The notes beneath the pieces are model-generated. The model had not been told where the DNA came from. It did no database searches and saw nothing but the letters and a program-made list of their open reading frames with translations. Made by a program: the position numbers and the translations under genes. This document shows positions 54,561 to 64,000 of a stretch of DNA of 64,000 nucleotides, one piece after another. The DNA lies in the NCBI RefSeq assembly GCF_000499845.2, contig NC_023750.2, positions 13,893,608 through 13,957,607 on the forward strand, in the 5' to 3' direction. Source of the stretch: Phaseolus vulgaris. Taxonomy: Eukaryota; Streptophyta; Magnoliopsida; Fabales; Fabaceae. Numbering within the stretch: position 1 is the first letter of the stretch; each line of letters opens with the position of its first letter.

Positions 54561-55776
54561 TGATCCGATCGGTCATCGGTAGTCGATGACATCAGCATCA
54601 GAGAACCACGTGGACCACTCGCAGGGTGACACGTGGACCAGGTGGCAGAGAGGTAGGGGGACGATCGCCAAGAGAGGTGATCGGTGGTCAGTAACCAAGT
54701 TACCACCGACAGATCAGGCGACAGAGAGGTCGGGGGACAGATCACCCAGAATGGTGATCGGTGGTCAGTAGCCAAGTGACCACCAGCAGACCAGTTCCCA
54801 GACTCACGCCTGGAGGCAGAGCGCGAGTAGCGAATAAACACTGATCAGTCATCGGGTGTATTGTCATCGGGGTCTCGTGTTACACGCAGTTAGACTGGGA
54901 CTAAGGTTCCCAGCGAGAGCGTTACGCATGGACCTCGCATGGGCACACCTCAAGGAATCATGCACGAGAGTGGCCTGAGGGAACTAGTAAGCCAGTCGGT
55001 GATTGGTGATTCCCTCAACCCATTACGTGCGTGTCATCCTGAAGGGTAAGTCGCCTACACAGAGAGTAACGTTTGGAGAGTGCGCCTAGACCAGCCACAC
55101 CCGACGTTCTCCTAAGAGTATGCAATTTGCCCGGATAAGAGAAGCATCCTGAGTTACTCCGCAAGGGTGTAGCTTAGGCAGACAAAGAGAGGCGCTAGAG
55201 CCCTTCCAGTAAGTGACACGTGTGTGGTTAGACGTGAGTTGCAGGCCTCCACGTGTCACCATCTGAGAGGGGTGCGGTCCAGACAAAAGAGCACTCCGTA
55301 CCGCTAAAGGTACAGACAGGCGCAGCCAAGCGCAGACATGCGCAGACTCTCACGCTCCCCATTGCTGATTCTGAAGGTACGCTTTCTCTGAAAAGCACGA
55401 CAGGGTTCTGACACATGCCAGAAAAGCATAACAGAATTCTGTTATGCCCAGAAGCAGGGAAAGAGAGATAAAAGACAGAATCAGAGTGAGAGAGGAAAAA
55501 AGAAGAAAGAGATAGAAAAAACAGAGTGCAAGTTTTTTCTCACACACACATTTTTTACTAAGTTTCCAGTTTCTGGTGGTTCTGTTGAACTAACTTGATC
55601 GTCGGAGTGCAAACGGCCGCTAGAGGCGCCGTCTGTGCATTTTGCAGGTCACACTTTGAAGACATCTGAGAGAGAGAGAGAGTTCAGAAGGTGATTCTTC
55701 AGGAGACGCAGTCGCGAAGACAGGGCAGAAAGTGTTACGAAGCGATTCACCCACGTTCAAGTTGCCGGCAGGATCA
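54561..55776 (+). repeat. Tat2 3' LTR
   Basis: 1216 bp, nearly identical to the 5' LTR. The palindrome recurs at 55426-55447. Differences seen: A at 55475 (G at 44698), a longer GA run near 55670, and GTTACGAAG for GTTACAAAG near the end. Confidence 0.95.
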
Positions 55777-55962
55777 GGTATCTTTTGTGTGCCTTTTTTT
55801 TCATTGAGTACCTTATTTTCTTGCTTGTCTTTTATTCTTTACTCTTTAAGTTTGTCTTACATCTAGTATTCCTTTTTGTTATAGCCTTTCATTGCTTATA
55901 CCTTTTCTTGCTTGTCTTTCATTATTCATTGGTTTTTGTGGTGAAGTGCTTTGAAGATTGTG
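55777..55962 (+). mobile_element. Chr4 leader fragment left of Chr3
   Basis: 186 bp matching the Chr2 leader read on its own strand (CTTTTGTGTGCC, CTTGCTTGTCTTTTATTCTT, TTGCTTATACCTTTTCTTG). The LTR, PBS and first ~1 kb of leader that should precede it are absent; Tat2 begins there instead. Confidence 0.8.
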
Positions 55963-56967
55963 TGATGTGATTCCACTAGCCATATAGAGAATGATTCTTG
56001 ACCTTCTTAGGAATCACCTTGAGTTGGACAATAGTTAGGCACTTTTTCTTAGAATTGGATCATTGTTCTAAGTCAAGAACTCTCCAAAAACTAGCACCAA
56101 TTCCAAACTCATATGGAAGTTCCAATTATAGTCAAATTGAACCGAACAAAATGGAACAAAAGATAAGCAAACTGAAATAGAAGTGCTGGAAATTAAAATG
56201 CACCGAACCAAAACAGAAAAGAATAAGAACAGCTGCTGGAAAATGAAAGATAACCAAACCAAAACTCAAGAACACAAGCTAACAAAAATAATAGAAAGAG
56301 AAGAAAGGAAGGAGAAGAGAGTGCTCATGAAGATGGAAGAATGTTGGATGATCTCGTCACTAGAAGTGTGGAATGCTCCTAGATGAGAGTGATGCCGCCA
56401 CTTGAGGACTCCAATGATCCATCAAGATAAGACTAGAGAAGAAGGCTCAAAGCTCTCCAAAGTTCACTCAAAATTTGAGTAGAGTTTTCTTAGATTAATT
56501 CCAATCTGAATTTTACAAAGGAAGCACCTCTATTTATAGCCTAAGGTGCTGAAAAATAGGTGGGAAATTTCAAATAAACTCATTTGAAATTCCCACCAAA
56601 AACAAGTCACATGGGAGGTGTGACCTTTTTCTACTATGACACCTCCCAAAAACTACACCTACACCACTCTCCTAAGTCACATGGACAATGTGACTTTATT
56701 TTACATCTTCACACACCTTTATTTAATAACCACACCTCCTAAAACTATACAAGAGTATTTCAAAGCTTGGCCTTGCCCCTCATGGGATGGACTTGGGCTC
56801 TTTGGGCTTTGGCCTTCTTGGGCTTGGGCTTGGGCTTTGGGCTTGGGCCTCATCTTTATTTTATGTCTTCTTTTAATTTTGAGAAGATTAGAAGGAAGAA
56901 CTTCAAATGTGAGGGTGGATGTCCTCTTCCTCCATTAATAAAAGCCTCATTTATTTGATTCTCATCA
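55963..56967 (-). repeat. Chr3 3' LTR
   Basis: 1005 bp. It contains an imperfect TTGGGC hexamer array at about 56796-56851. The gag frame runs 112 bp into it. Confidence 0.95.
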
Positions 56968-58280
56968 TACTCCTCGAGTTGGAGAGAATTCGTCCACGAA
57001 TTCTGAATCCCTGCATATAACAAAGTCAGTTTAGTTTTACAATTAAAAGTGGAAGAAAAATGTAAACATGACTTAGCATTTGTAAATAATGGGATTTCAG
57101 AAAAGGAGGTTCTATAAATCGACCAAGTTGGAAAAATTTGTTTGGGAATGATGTGATGTTTTGGAAAAAGACCTCTTAAATGGTGACAACCATTAGGAGG
57201 TATGAACAAATCATCCCTAACATTTTTTAACCAAGATGCTGGTGAAATAGGAACCTTGGGTAATGAAAAAGATAAGGAAGGAAAACACCTTGGAGGTGAA
57301 AGGATAAGACCCATGTCAACTTGGCCTTCTTTGTCTTTTTCTTGTTTACTTGTGGTAGGTGGGTGAGTTAGGTCTTGTTTTACCTTGTTGATCTTTAAGA
57401 TTTGCTTTTGTGGACAATGAAGAGCTATGTGCCCAAAACCTAAACATTTAAAACATTTGATATTTGAAGTTTTGGTAGGTGACTTAGGAGTAGAAAGATT
57501 TGTAGTAGAAACTTTGTTTGGAAACATGGTTTGTTTGGAAAAATTCGAAGGAGAAATTTTGTTTGCATCCTTCCTAGAAGAGTTGTAGAAATCATCATCA
57601 TGAGTATATTTGAAAGTTTTGTTCAAAAGATATGATTCTACCTTGATGGCTTTGCGAAACACGCTCTTTAAAGAAGAATATTCTTTTAATTCTACAAAAT
57701 CTCTAATATCTCTTTTCAAACCACGTACAAACCATTTAATCTTTGACTCTTCATTAGCATGCATATTCATTTTAGTCAAAGTTGTTTCAAAATCTTTAAA
57801 GTATTCATCTACCATCCTATGTCCTTGAGGAAGCCTTTGGAACTTCAACAAGTGTTCCTTCCTAGAAGGAGGAACAAACCTCGCGCGCATACACTCTTTC
57901 AAAGCATTCCAAGAAACCACGGGAGGTTTCTTGCGATATATAATGTCCATTACAATTTTATGCCACCATTCTTTGGCATAGCCCAAAAAGGATAAAGAAA
58001 CTAATCTAAGTTTTTGGTCATCTTGGACCTTATACACATGAAAATAATGGTCAACCTTAGTCTCCCATTCTAAATACACATTAGGATCACTATCACCATT
58101 AAAACTAGGGACTTTTTTACAAGCAATGTTGGACACTTGGTGATATCTTTGGTCACGGTTATAGCTCTCTTCATGAGAATGATGGTGATGCCTCCTTCTT
58201 CTATGTTCTTCTTCACCAAGGACTGAAGCTTTGGAAGGAGAATGTTGTTTGTAAGATGCACCACTTGAATAGCCAGCCAT
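56856..58280 (-). CDS. Chr3 Gag, intact, fused to the pol C-terminal tail
   Basis: I choose ATG 58280 (MAGYSSGASYKQHSPSKASV), matching the Gag starts of Chr2 and Chr4; the frame is open 49 codons further up but that is leader sequence. 474 residues. His-rich stretch at ~25-45, Retrotrans_gag core ~60-220 (VPSFNGDSDPNVYLEWETKV, GYAKEWWHKIVMDII, VDEYFKDFETTLTKMN), CCHC knuckle CFKCLGFGHIALHC at ~280. After ~430 the sequence reads AGIQNSWTNSLQLEEYDENQ, which matches the C-terminal end of Chr2 pol, so the deletion joined gag to the end of pol in frame. Likely packages its own RNA and uses enzymes of related elements. Confidence 0.88.
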   Translation of the reverse strand: MAGYSSGASYKQHSPSKASVLGEEEHRRRRHHHHSHEESYNRDQRYHQVSNIACKKVPSFNGDSDPNVYLEWETKVDHYFHVYKVQDDQKLRLVSLSFLGYAKEWWHKIVMDIIYRKKPPVVSWNALKECMRARFVPPSRKEHLLKFQRLPQGHRMVDEYFKDFETTLTKMNMHANEESKIKWFVRGLKRDIRDFVELKEYSSLKSVFRKAIKVESYLLNKTFKYTHDDDFYNSSRKDANKISPSNFSKQTMFPNKVSTTNLSTPKSPTKTSNIKCFKCLGFGHIALHCPQKQILKINKVKQDLTHPPTTSKQEKDKEGQVDMGLILSPPRCFPSLSFSLPKVPISPASWLKNVRDDLFIPPNGCHHLRGLFPKHHIIPKQIFPTWSIYRTSFSEIPLFTNAKSCLHFSSTFNCKTKLTLLYAGIQNSWTNSLQLEEYDENQINEAFINGGRGHPPSHLKFFLLIFSKLKEDIK

Positions 58281-59635
58281 TTTGCAAATAAAAAACAGCA
58301 AACACACAAAAACAGCAAACAAGTTAAGAAACAAAATTAGCAAAAACAGTGAGCTTGGCAATGAAACTGCCGAAGTGAAATGAGGCTGAAAAAAGAGATC
58401 ACTCTCAAAGAAATAATGTTCTTGCACCAATCAGATCTTGAGGCCTTGGAATCCTCAAATGAAAGATGTCAAAGCAAGCACACCAATCTCAAAAGCAACC
58501 ACCACAAAACCAATGAAACAATAAAGACAAACAAGAAAAGGTATAAGCAAAGAAAGGTAATTGCAAAAGGAAAACTATATGTGAGACAAACTCAAAGAGT
58601 AAGAATGAAAGACAATCAAGAAAATAAAGAACTCAATGAGAAAAGTAGGCACACAAAAGAATACTTAAGGAAAAGTTCTAGAGTAGATGAAGAAAACAAA
58701 AATATTAGCTACTGGAAATTTTTTTTTTTAAAAGGCAAACTGTGCTTGATATTCACTGATTTAACTGGAATGATGTAGAGCGAACTGGATTATGAAATTT
58801 AAACCACAGAAACTTCAAGATGTTAACTCAATAATGGCACTGGAATCAATTAAAAACAGTAAGCCAATTGAGAGAAATAAATTTTTCAAAATCGCTGCCA
58901 GATTACCGTATTTTTTTCGGCAGAATTGTACACTTTTTTTATTTTATTTATCATTTTTTGTGTACTTCGTATTTTTGAATGATTCTTTTTTCTATTCTTT
59001 TCTAACACTTTTAATATCTCAAATCCAGAATTTCAGAATTTTCCAGTAAGTAAATCAATTGCAATAAGGAAAAACAGTAAGCACTTTTTTTCAGAAACAG
59101 AGGAATCCTAATAGGAATAAAAAAACAGGATGATGAACTACCAAAGACATAATAGAAAATGATGTATTGGAACTTGTATAGGTCTAGAATACAAGTATGA
59201 ACTCAATTCTAAAAAGAAAATGCACAAAGGATCAACATCAATTCAGAAAATTATATGACACCAAAGCAAGAAACAATCAAAACAATAAAAGTACTACTAG
59301 AAGTAATGACAAATATGGAATAACATGACTAAGACAAAACTTGACATGATTACAAAATGAAAAGACACATCACAAATTTTAACAACAAGTGAAAGGAAGC
59401 TTAAGGTAAACTCTAGGAAGGATAATGCCATTCCAAAAGAGCAACCATACTCATAAGAATTATGAGTGCCATAAACCTTTTCACAAGCACTTGGTGTATA
59501 AGAAAAACAGCAAGAATACTCAATTAAAATTCTAAAACAGAAACTTAAATTGCAAGAAAATTAAAGAGCTCTTGAAATAAAGTGCACACAACTCAACAAT
59601 TAAACAAGAATGAACCTAAGACTCATGATACCACA
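58281..59635 (-). other. Chr3 PBS and leader
   Basis: Minus strand TGGTATCATGAGTC beside the 5' LTR is the PBS. The leader is about 1.35 kb and nearly identical to that of Chr2, with the conserved AAAAAATGATAAATAAAA / TACGGTAATC block at about 58870-58960. No coding. Confidence 0.87.
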
Positions 59636-60640
59636 TGATGTGATTCCACTAGCCATATAGAGAATGATTCTTGACCTTCTTAGGAATCACCTTGAGTTGG
59701 ACAATAGTTAGGCACTTTTTCTTAGAATTGGATCATTGTTCTAAGTCAAGAACTCTCCAAAAACTAGCACCAATTCCAAACTCATATGGAAGTTCCAATT
59801 ATAGTCAAATTGAACCGAACAAAATGGAACAAAAGATAAGCAAACTGAAATAGAAGTGCTGGAAATTAAAATGCACCGAACCAAAACAGAAAAGAATAAG
59901 AACAGCTGCTGGAAAATGAAAGATAACCAAACCAAAACTCAAGAACACAAGCTAACAAAAATAATAGAAAGAGAAGAAAGGAAGGAGAAGAGAGTGCTCA
60001 TGAAGATGGAAGAATGTTGGATGATCTCGTCACTAGAAGTGTGGAATGCTCCTAGATGAGAGTGATGCCGCCACTTGAGGACTCCAATGATCCATCAAGA
60101 TAAGACTAGAGAAGAAGGCTCAAAGCTCTCCAAAGTTCACTCAAAATTTGAGTAGAGTTTTCTTAGATTAATTCCAATCTGAATTTTACAAAGGAAGCAC
60201 CTCTATTTATAGCCTAAGGTGCTGAAAAATAGGTGGGAAATTTCAAATAAACTCATTTGAAATTCCCACCAAAAACAAGTCACATGGGAGGTGTGACCTT
60301 TTTCTACTATGACACCTCCCAAAAACTACACCTACACCACTCTCCTAAGTCACATGGACAATGTGACTTTATTTTACATCTTCACACACCTTTATTTAAT
60401 AACCACACCTCCTAAAACTATACAAGAGTATTTCAAAGCTTGGCCTTGCCCCTCATGGGATGGACTTGGGCTCTTTGGGCTTTGGCCTTCTTGGGCTTGG
60501 GCTTGGGCTTTGGGCTTGGGCCTCATCTTTATTTTATGTCTTCTTTTAATTTTGAGAAGACTAGAAGGAAGAACTTCAAATGTGAGGGTGGATGTCCTCT
60601 TCCTCCATTAATAAAAGCCTCATTTATTTGATTCTCATCA
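59636..60640 (-). repeat. Chr3 5' LTR
   Basis: 1005 bp, one base different from the 3' LTR. Ends in ATTCTCATCA on the plus strand, followed by TSD TTGTG. Confidence 0.95.
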
Positions 60641-60820
60641 TTGTGTGCTCTTGCTTTGACATATTTCATTTGAGATTACTCAAGGCCTCAAGATCAGCTT
60701 GGTGCAGAGAGTATTCTTTCTTTGAGAGTGATTTTAAGTGACACTTCACTTCGGCAGTTTGGTTCCAATTTATTTTGCTAACTTTGTTTTCTTAACTTTG
60801 TTTGCTTTTTTCTTTTACAA

Positions 60821-61880
60821 ATGGCTTCATATTCCAGTGGTGAGTCTTGCAAACAGCGTTCGCCTAGTAAAGCTTTTTTTCTTGGGGAATTACAAGAAGC
60901 TCACCGCACTATTAGACGGTTGGAGGCACAATTGCAAAGAATGGACGTGCAGCAAGCTAGACCTTCTCATTCTCACCATGGTTCACGACATTCTCATAGA
61001 CTTTCATCTAGAGGCTCTTCCAATGATCATGGACATGAAGAAGAACATAGAAGAAGGATACCTCAACCCCACTTTCATGGATATAGACCTCATGCTCATG
61101 AAGATAAACGTGAAGATGGCTACTACCGAGATGCAAAGGCCAAGCTCCCTTCGGTCAAAATTCCTAGTTTCAATGGGGATAGTGATCCTAATGTGTATCT
61201 AGATTGGGAGGCTAAATGTGAACAGATTTTTGACCTCCATGAGATCCTAGATGACCACAAATATAAGCTAGCCACCTTAGAATTTAGTGATTATGCCATG
61301 AAATGGTGGCATGGTGTTGTAAAGGACATTATCTATCACAAGGGTCCTCCCGTGGACTCTTGGAACTCTTTAAAGGATCAAATGCGCCTTAGGTTTGTGC
61401 CACCACACTTTAGGAAAGACCTCATGTTGAAACTCCAACGGTTTCAACAAGGCACGCTAAGTGTGGATGCTTATTACAAAGAATTAGAAACGCTTTTACT
61501 TAATTTGATTTGAAAGAAAGCGAGGAAGCTAGGATTCTAGGTTTGTGAGTGGTCTAAGGAAGGATATTCAAGATATTGTTGAGTTACAAGAGTATTCATC
61601 ATTGGGTTCTTTATTTCATCTTGCAATGAAGGTGGAAGCCCAACTTGCTAAGAAAAATTCTTTCAAAAATGCTCCCAATGATGGTTACTACAACAATTAT
61701 TGGAAGAACAAAAAGTCTTTTTCTAAATTTCCTTCCAAAGATTCTTCTTTCAAACTAAAAGAATCTAAGCCTTCTACTTCTAGGCCTAAATCACCAACTA
61801 AATCGTCTAGTAAGAAATGATTTAAGTGTATGGGTTATGGTCACATTGCGGCCAATTGTCCTTCTAAAAGGAATATGTTT
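60821..61880 (+). pseudogene. Chr4 gag
   Basis: The start is ATG 60821 (MASYSSGESCKQRSPSKAFF). Coiled-coil-like LQEAHRTIRRLEAQLQRMDV, His-rich segment, then LPSVKIPSFNGDSDPNVYLD and FSDYAMKWWHGVVKDIIYHK. A frameshift and small deletion at about 61505-61535 break the end of the core; SGLRKDIQDIVELQEYSSLG continues in another frame. TGA at 61818-61820 replaces the first Cys of the zinc knuckle (remaining: FKCMGYGHIAANC). Confidence 0.88.
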
Positions 61881-64000
61881 GTGCATAATGGCATTGTCAT
61901 GAGTGAGCATGATTCGGATTCACCTAGGCATTCTTCACATTCTAGTGCCTCTAGTGGGAATGAGAGTGAGAGTCCACTTGAAGGAGATTTGTTAGTTGTG
62001 AGAAGACTTCTTGGACAAGTTTCACAACCTTTTGATGAAAGTCAAAGGGAAAATATTTTCCATACAAGATGTCTTATTCAAAACAACATTTGTTCCTTAA
62101 TAGTGGATGGGGGTAGTTGTGCTAATGTGGCTAGTACAAGAGTAGTAGACAAGCTTGGATTGCCTACTATCTCTCATACAAAACCCTATAAATTGCAATG
62201 GCTTAGTGAAGTAGGCGAAATAGTTGTGAATAAGCAAGTCCTCATCCATTTCTCTATTGGAAAATACAAAGATGAGGTATTATGTGATGTTGTGCCCATG
62301 GAAGCAACCCATGTTCTTTTGGAAAGGCCTTGGCAATATGATAGAAAAGTTTTTCATGATGGCTTTACCAACAAACTTTCTTTTGATTTCCATGGTCACA
62401 AGGTTACTTTAAAATCTCTCTCTCCAAGAGAAGTCCATGAGGACCAAATCATTATGAAGAAAAAGAGGGAGAGTGAAAAAGATAAAAAAAGTCCTAAGCC
62501 TACACTTCTTGTGTCTAGGCATGAGGTTCAAAGGGAAATAGTGGCTCACAATCCTATCTTCTTAGCTATCCCTAGACCTCTTAAGTTAGAACCACTTGTG
62601 ATAATCCTCATTGCTTGGATAATTTGGTAAAGGAGTTTCAAGATGTGTTTCAAGATCCTCCCAAAGGACTTCCACCTTTGAGAGGGATTGAGCACCAAAT
62701 TGATTTGATTCCGAGCTCTTCTTTACCTAATCGTCCAGCCTATAGGACCAATCCAAGTGAAACCAATGAAATTCGCCAACAAATAGAGGCTTTGATTGAA
62801 AAAGGTTGGGTCCAAGATAGCTTGAGCCCTTGTGCTATGCCTATTATCCTTGTCCCTAAGAAAGATGGCACATGGCGTATGTGTTCGGATTGTGGGGCTA
62901 TTAATAACATTACAATTAAGTATAGGCATCCCATACCTAGGCTTGACGATTTGTTGGATGAATTGCATGGTTCCAAAATTTTTACAAAGATTGATCTTAA
63001 AAGCGACTACAATCAAATCCATATAAAACCGGGTGATGAATGGAAGACGGCTTTTAAGAACAACTTTGGGTTATATGAGTGGTTAGTTATGCCATTTGGT
63101 TTAACTAATTCACCAAGTACTTTCATGCGCCTCATGCATCATGTTTTGAGACCTTTCATTGGTAAGTTTGTTGTTGTTTATTTTGATGATATCCTCATTT
63201 ATAACTTATCTTTGAATGACCATAGGTTGCATGTTAGAAAAGTATTGGAAACCCTTAGGAAGGAACGTTTGTATGCTAACCTTGCTAAGTGTATGTTTTC
63301 ACTTGATCAAATAGAATTCCTAGGGTTTGTTGTGAGTAGCAAAGGGGTCCATGTGGATCAAGCTAAGGTGGTGGCCATTCAAAATTGGCCTACACCTAAA
63401 TCAATGAATGAAGTCCGAAGTTTCCATGGACTTGCTTCTTTTTATAGAAGATTTGTACCTAACTTTGGTACAATAGCCTCACCACTCAATGATATAGTAA
63501 AAAAGGATGTGGTTTTTCAATGGGGAGAAGCACAACAAAAAGGCTTTTGATATTTTAAAGGAAAAATTGACTAATGCTCCCATCTTACCCCTTCCTAATT
63601 TTGCTAAAACCTTTGAGATTGAGTGTGATGCTTCAAGTATAGGCATTGGGGTTGTTCTCCTTCAAGAGGGCCACCCCATAGCTTATTTTAGTGAGAAATT
63701 GAAGGGAAGTCATCTCAACTATTCCACTTATGATAAAGAGTTATATGCACTTGTTAGGGCTTTGTTTACTTTACAACATTATCTTTTTCCTAAAGAGTTT
63801 GTGATTCATAGTGATCATGAATCTCTTAAATATTTGAAAATCCAAAACAAACTTAACAAGAGGCATGCTAAGTGGGTGGAATTCCTTGAGCAATTTCCTT
63901 ATGTGATCAAACACAAGCAAGGCAAAATAAATATTGTGGCCGATGCACTTTCTAGAAGATATGCCTTGATTACTCTTTTGGGTTCTCAATATCTTGGCTT
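61881..64000 (+). pseudogene. Chr4 protease, RT and RNase H (partial)
   Basis: Protease SLIVDGGSCANVASTR near 62097-62145 and ATHVLLERPWQ, then a one-base loss near 62592 shifts the frame. RT (62615-63540): [29 protein letters not shown], catalytic [10 protein letters not shown] near 63172-63201. [13 protein letters not shown] carries Asp for the usual Gly. An extra A in an A-run near 63537 shifts into RNase [36 protein letters not shown], to the window edge. Confidence 0.9.

Larger units (their letters stand above)
43784..55776 (+). mobile_element. Tat2: Tat-lineage Ty3/gypsy element, structurally complete, RT broken
   Basis: 11,993 bp. LTRs of 1214 and 1216 bp start TGATCC and end GGATCA (6-bp terminal inverted repeat). 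PBS of the TTTGGCGCCCACCGTGGGG type, gag-pol on the plus strand, hairpin and tandem repeats, an antisense gene, then a polypurine tract. I find two substitutions and one 2-bp GA-repeat difference between LTRs, so insertion was very recent. Flanking pentamers are GATAT (43779-43783) and GGTAT (55777-55781), one mismatch, and the flanks belong to different elements. Confidence 0.93.
55963..60640 (-). mobile_element. Chr3: young gag-only gypsy element
   Basis: 4678 bp, perfect TSD TTGTG (55958-55962 and 60641-60645), inserted in the Chr4 leader. LTRs are 1005 bp each and differ, as far as I can see, at one base (56888 T, 60561 C). PBS and polypurine tract are intact. The only gene is gag, whose frame is uninterrupted; PR, RT, RNase H and IN are deleted. 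It resembles the described class of terminal-repeat elements carrying only GAG (TR-GAG). Confidence 0.95.
60641..64000 (+). mobile_element. Chr4: gypsy element of the Chr2 family, runs off the window
   Basis: Leader resumes after Chr3 and gag-pol follows on the plus strand. The sequence aligns with Chr2 along gag, PR, RT and RNase H. Multiple frameshifts and a stop. The integrase and 3' LTR would lie beyond 64000. Confidence 0.9.

Noticed and set aside
43784..55776. Endogenous pararetrovirus or other integrated virus.
   Set aside because: Integrase, LTRs, PBS and polypurine tract identify retrotransposons; no movement or coat protein is seen anywhere in the window.
56183..60611. Identical small frames repeated at 56183/59856 and 56636/60309.
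   Set aside because: They are the two LTR copies of Chr3, not duplicated genes.

Overview
The window is plant nuclear DNA, most likely from a phaseoloid legume (Phaseolus/Vigna type). I infer this from SIRE-like Ty1/copia gag proteins and Tat-type Ty3/gypsy gag-pol proteins of the kind common in bean genomes; nothing in the window fixes the species. I see no convincing host gene, tRNA, rRNA or CRISPR. Apart from AT-rich intergenic DNA at the left, nearly everything is LTR retrotransposon, much of it nested. Names used: CopA/CopB (pol-less SIRE-like copia), Tat1/Tat2 (gypsy with two RNase H domains), Chr1-Chr4 (related gypsy elements primed by initiator tRNA-Met, chromovirus-like), S-a to S-e (solo LTRs).

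Layout. 1-1126: AT-rich DNA. 1132-7034: CopA, complete, TSD ATATG. 7040-11650: AT-rich DNA with an inverted-repeat element (about 10020-10380) and a Mutator-type MITE (11151-11557, 9-bp TSD). 11653-12739: solo LTR S-a of the CopA family. 12765-42109: remains of Tat1. Its gag is split by solo LTR S-b (14160-37311). S-b is split by solo LTR S-c (14246-15333) and by CopB (15636-37150). CopB is split by Chr1 (19018-34182). Chr1 is split by solo LTR S-d (21474-23299) and, inside its 3' LTR, by Chr2 (26235-34007, minus strand). Five levels are therefore stacked, each level bounded by 5-bp TSDs (some with one mismatch) except Tat1, whose right end is lost. Tat1 resumes at 37317 and its 3' tandem repeats carry solo LTR S-e (40309-41014). 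42110-43716: truncated LINE. 43784-55776: Tat2, 12 kb, with near-identical LTRs but a broken reverse transcriptase. 55963-60640: Chr3, a young gag-only element inserted in the leader of Chr4 (55777-55962 plus 60641 to the window end).

How the parts work together. Tat2 carries gag-PR-RT-RH-archaeal-type RH-IN on the plus strand and, between pol and the 3' LTR, an antisense gene with a predicted 128-nt in-frame intron. CopA and CopB share one architecture: gag, a constant stop, no pol, then a second ORF resembling plant 'putative transposon protein' domains. They must have moved using another element's enzymes. Chr3 keeps an open gag but no pol and has LTRs differing at one base, so it was also mobilised in trans, plausibly by relatives of Chr2/Chr4. 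Most other coding regions are decayed by stops, frameshifts and deletions.

Most notable: the pol-less CopA/CopB architecture and its 21-bp-spaced paired motif; the intron-bearing antisense gene of Tat2 with a histone-H3-like N-terminal peptide in an adjacent frame; templated filler DNA at the Tat2 RT break; hairpin-forming tandem arrays downstream of Tat pol genes; and a leader block conserved between Chr1 and Chr2/Chr3.
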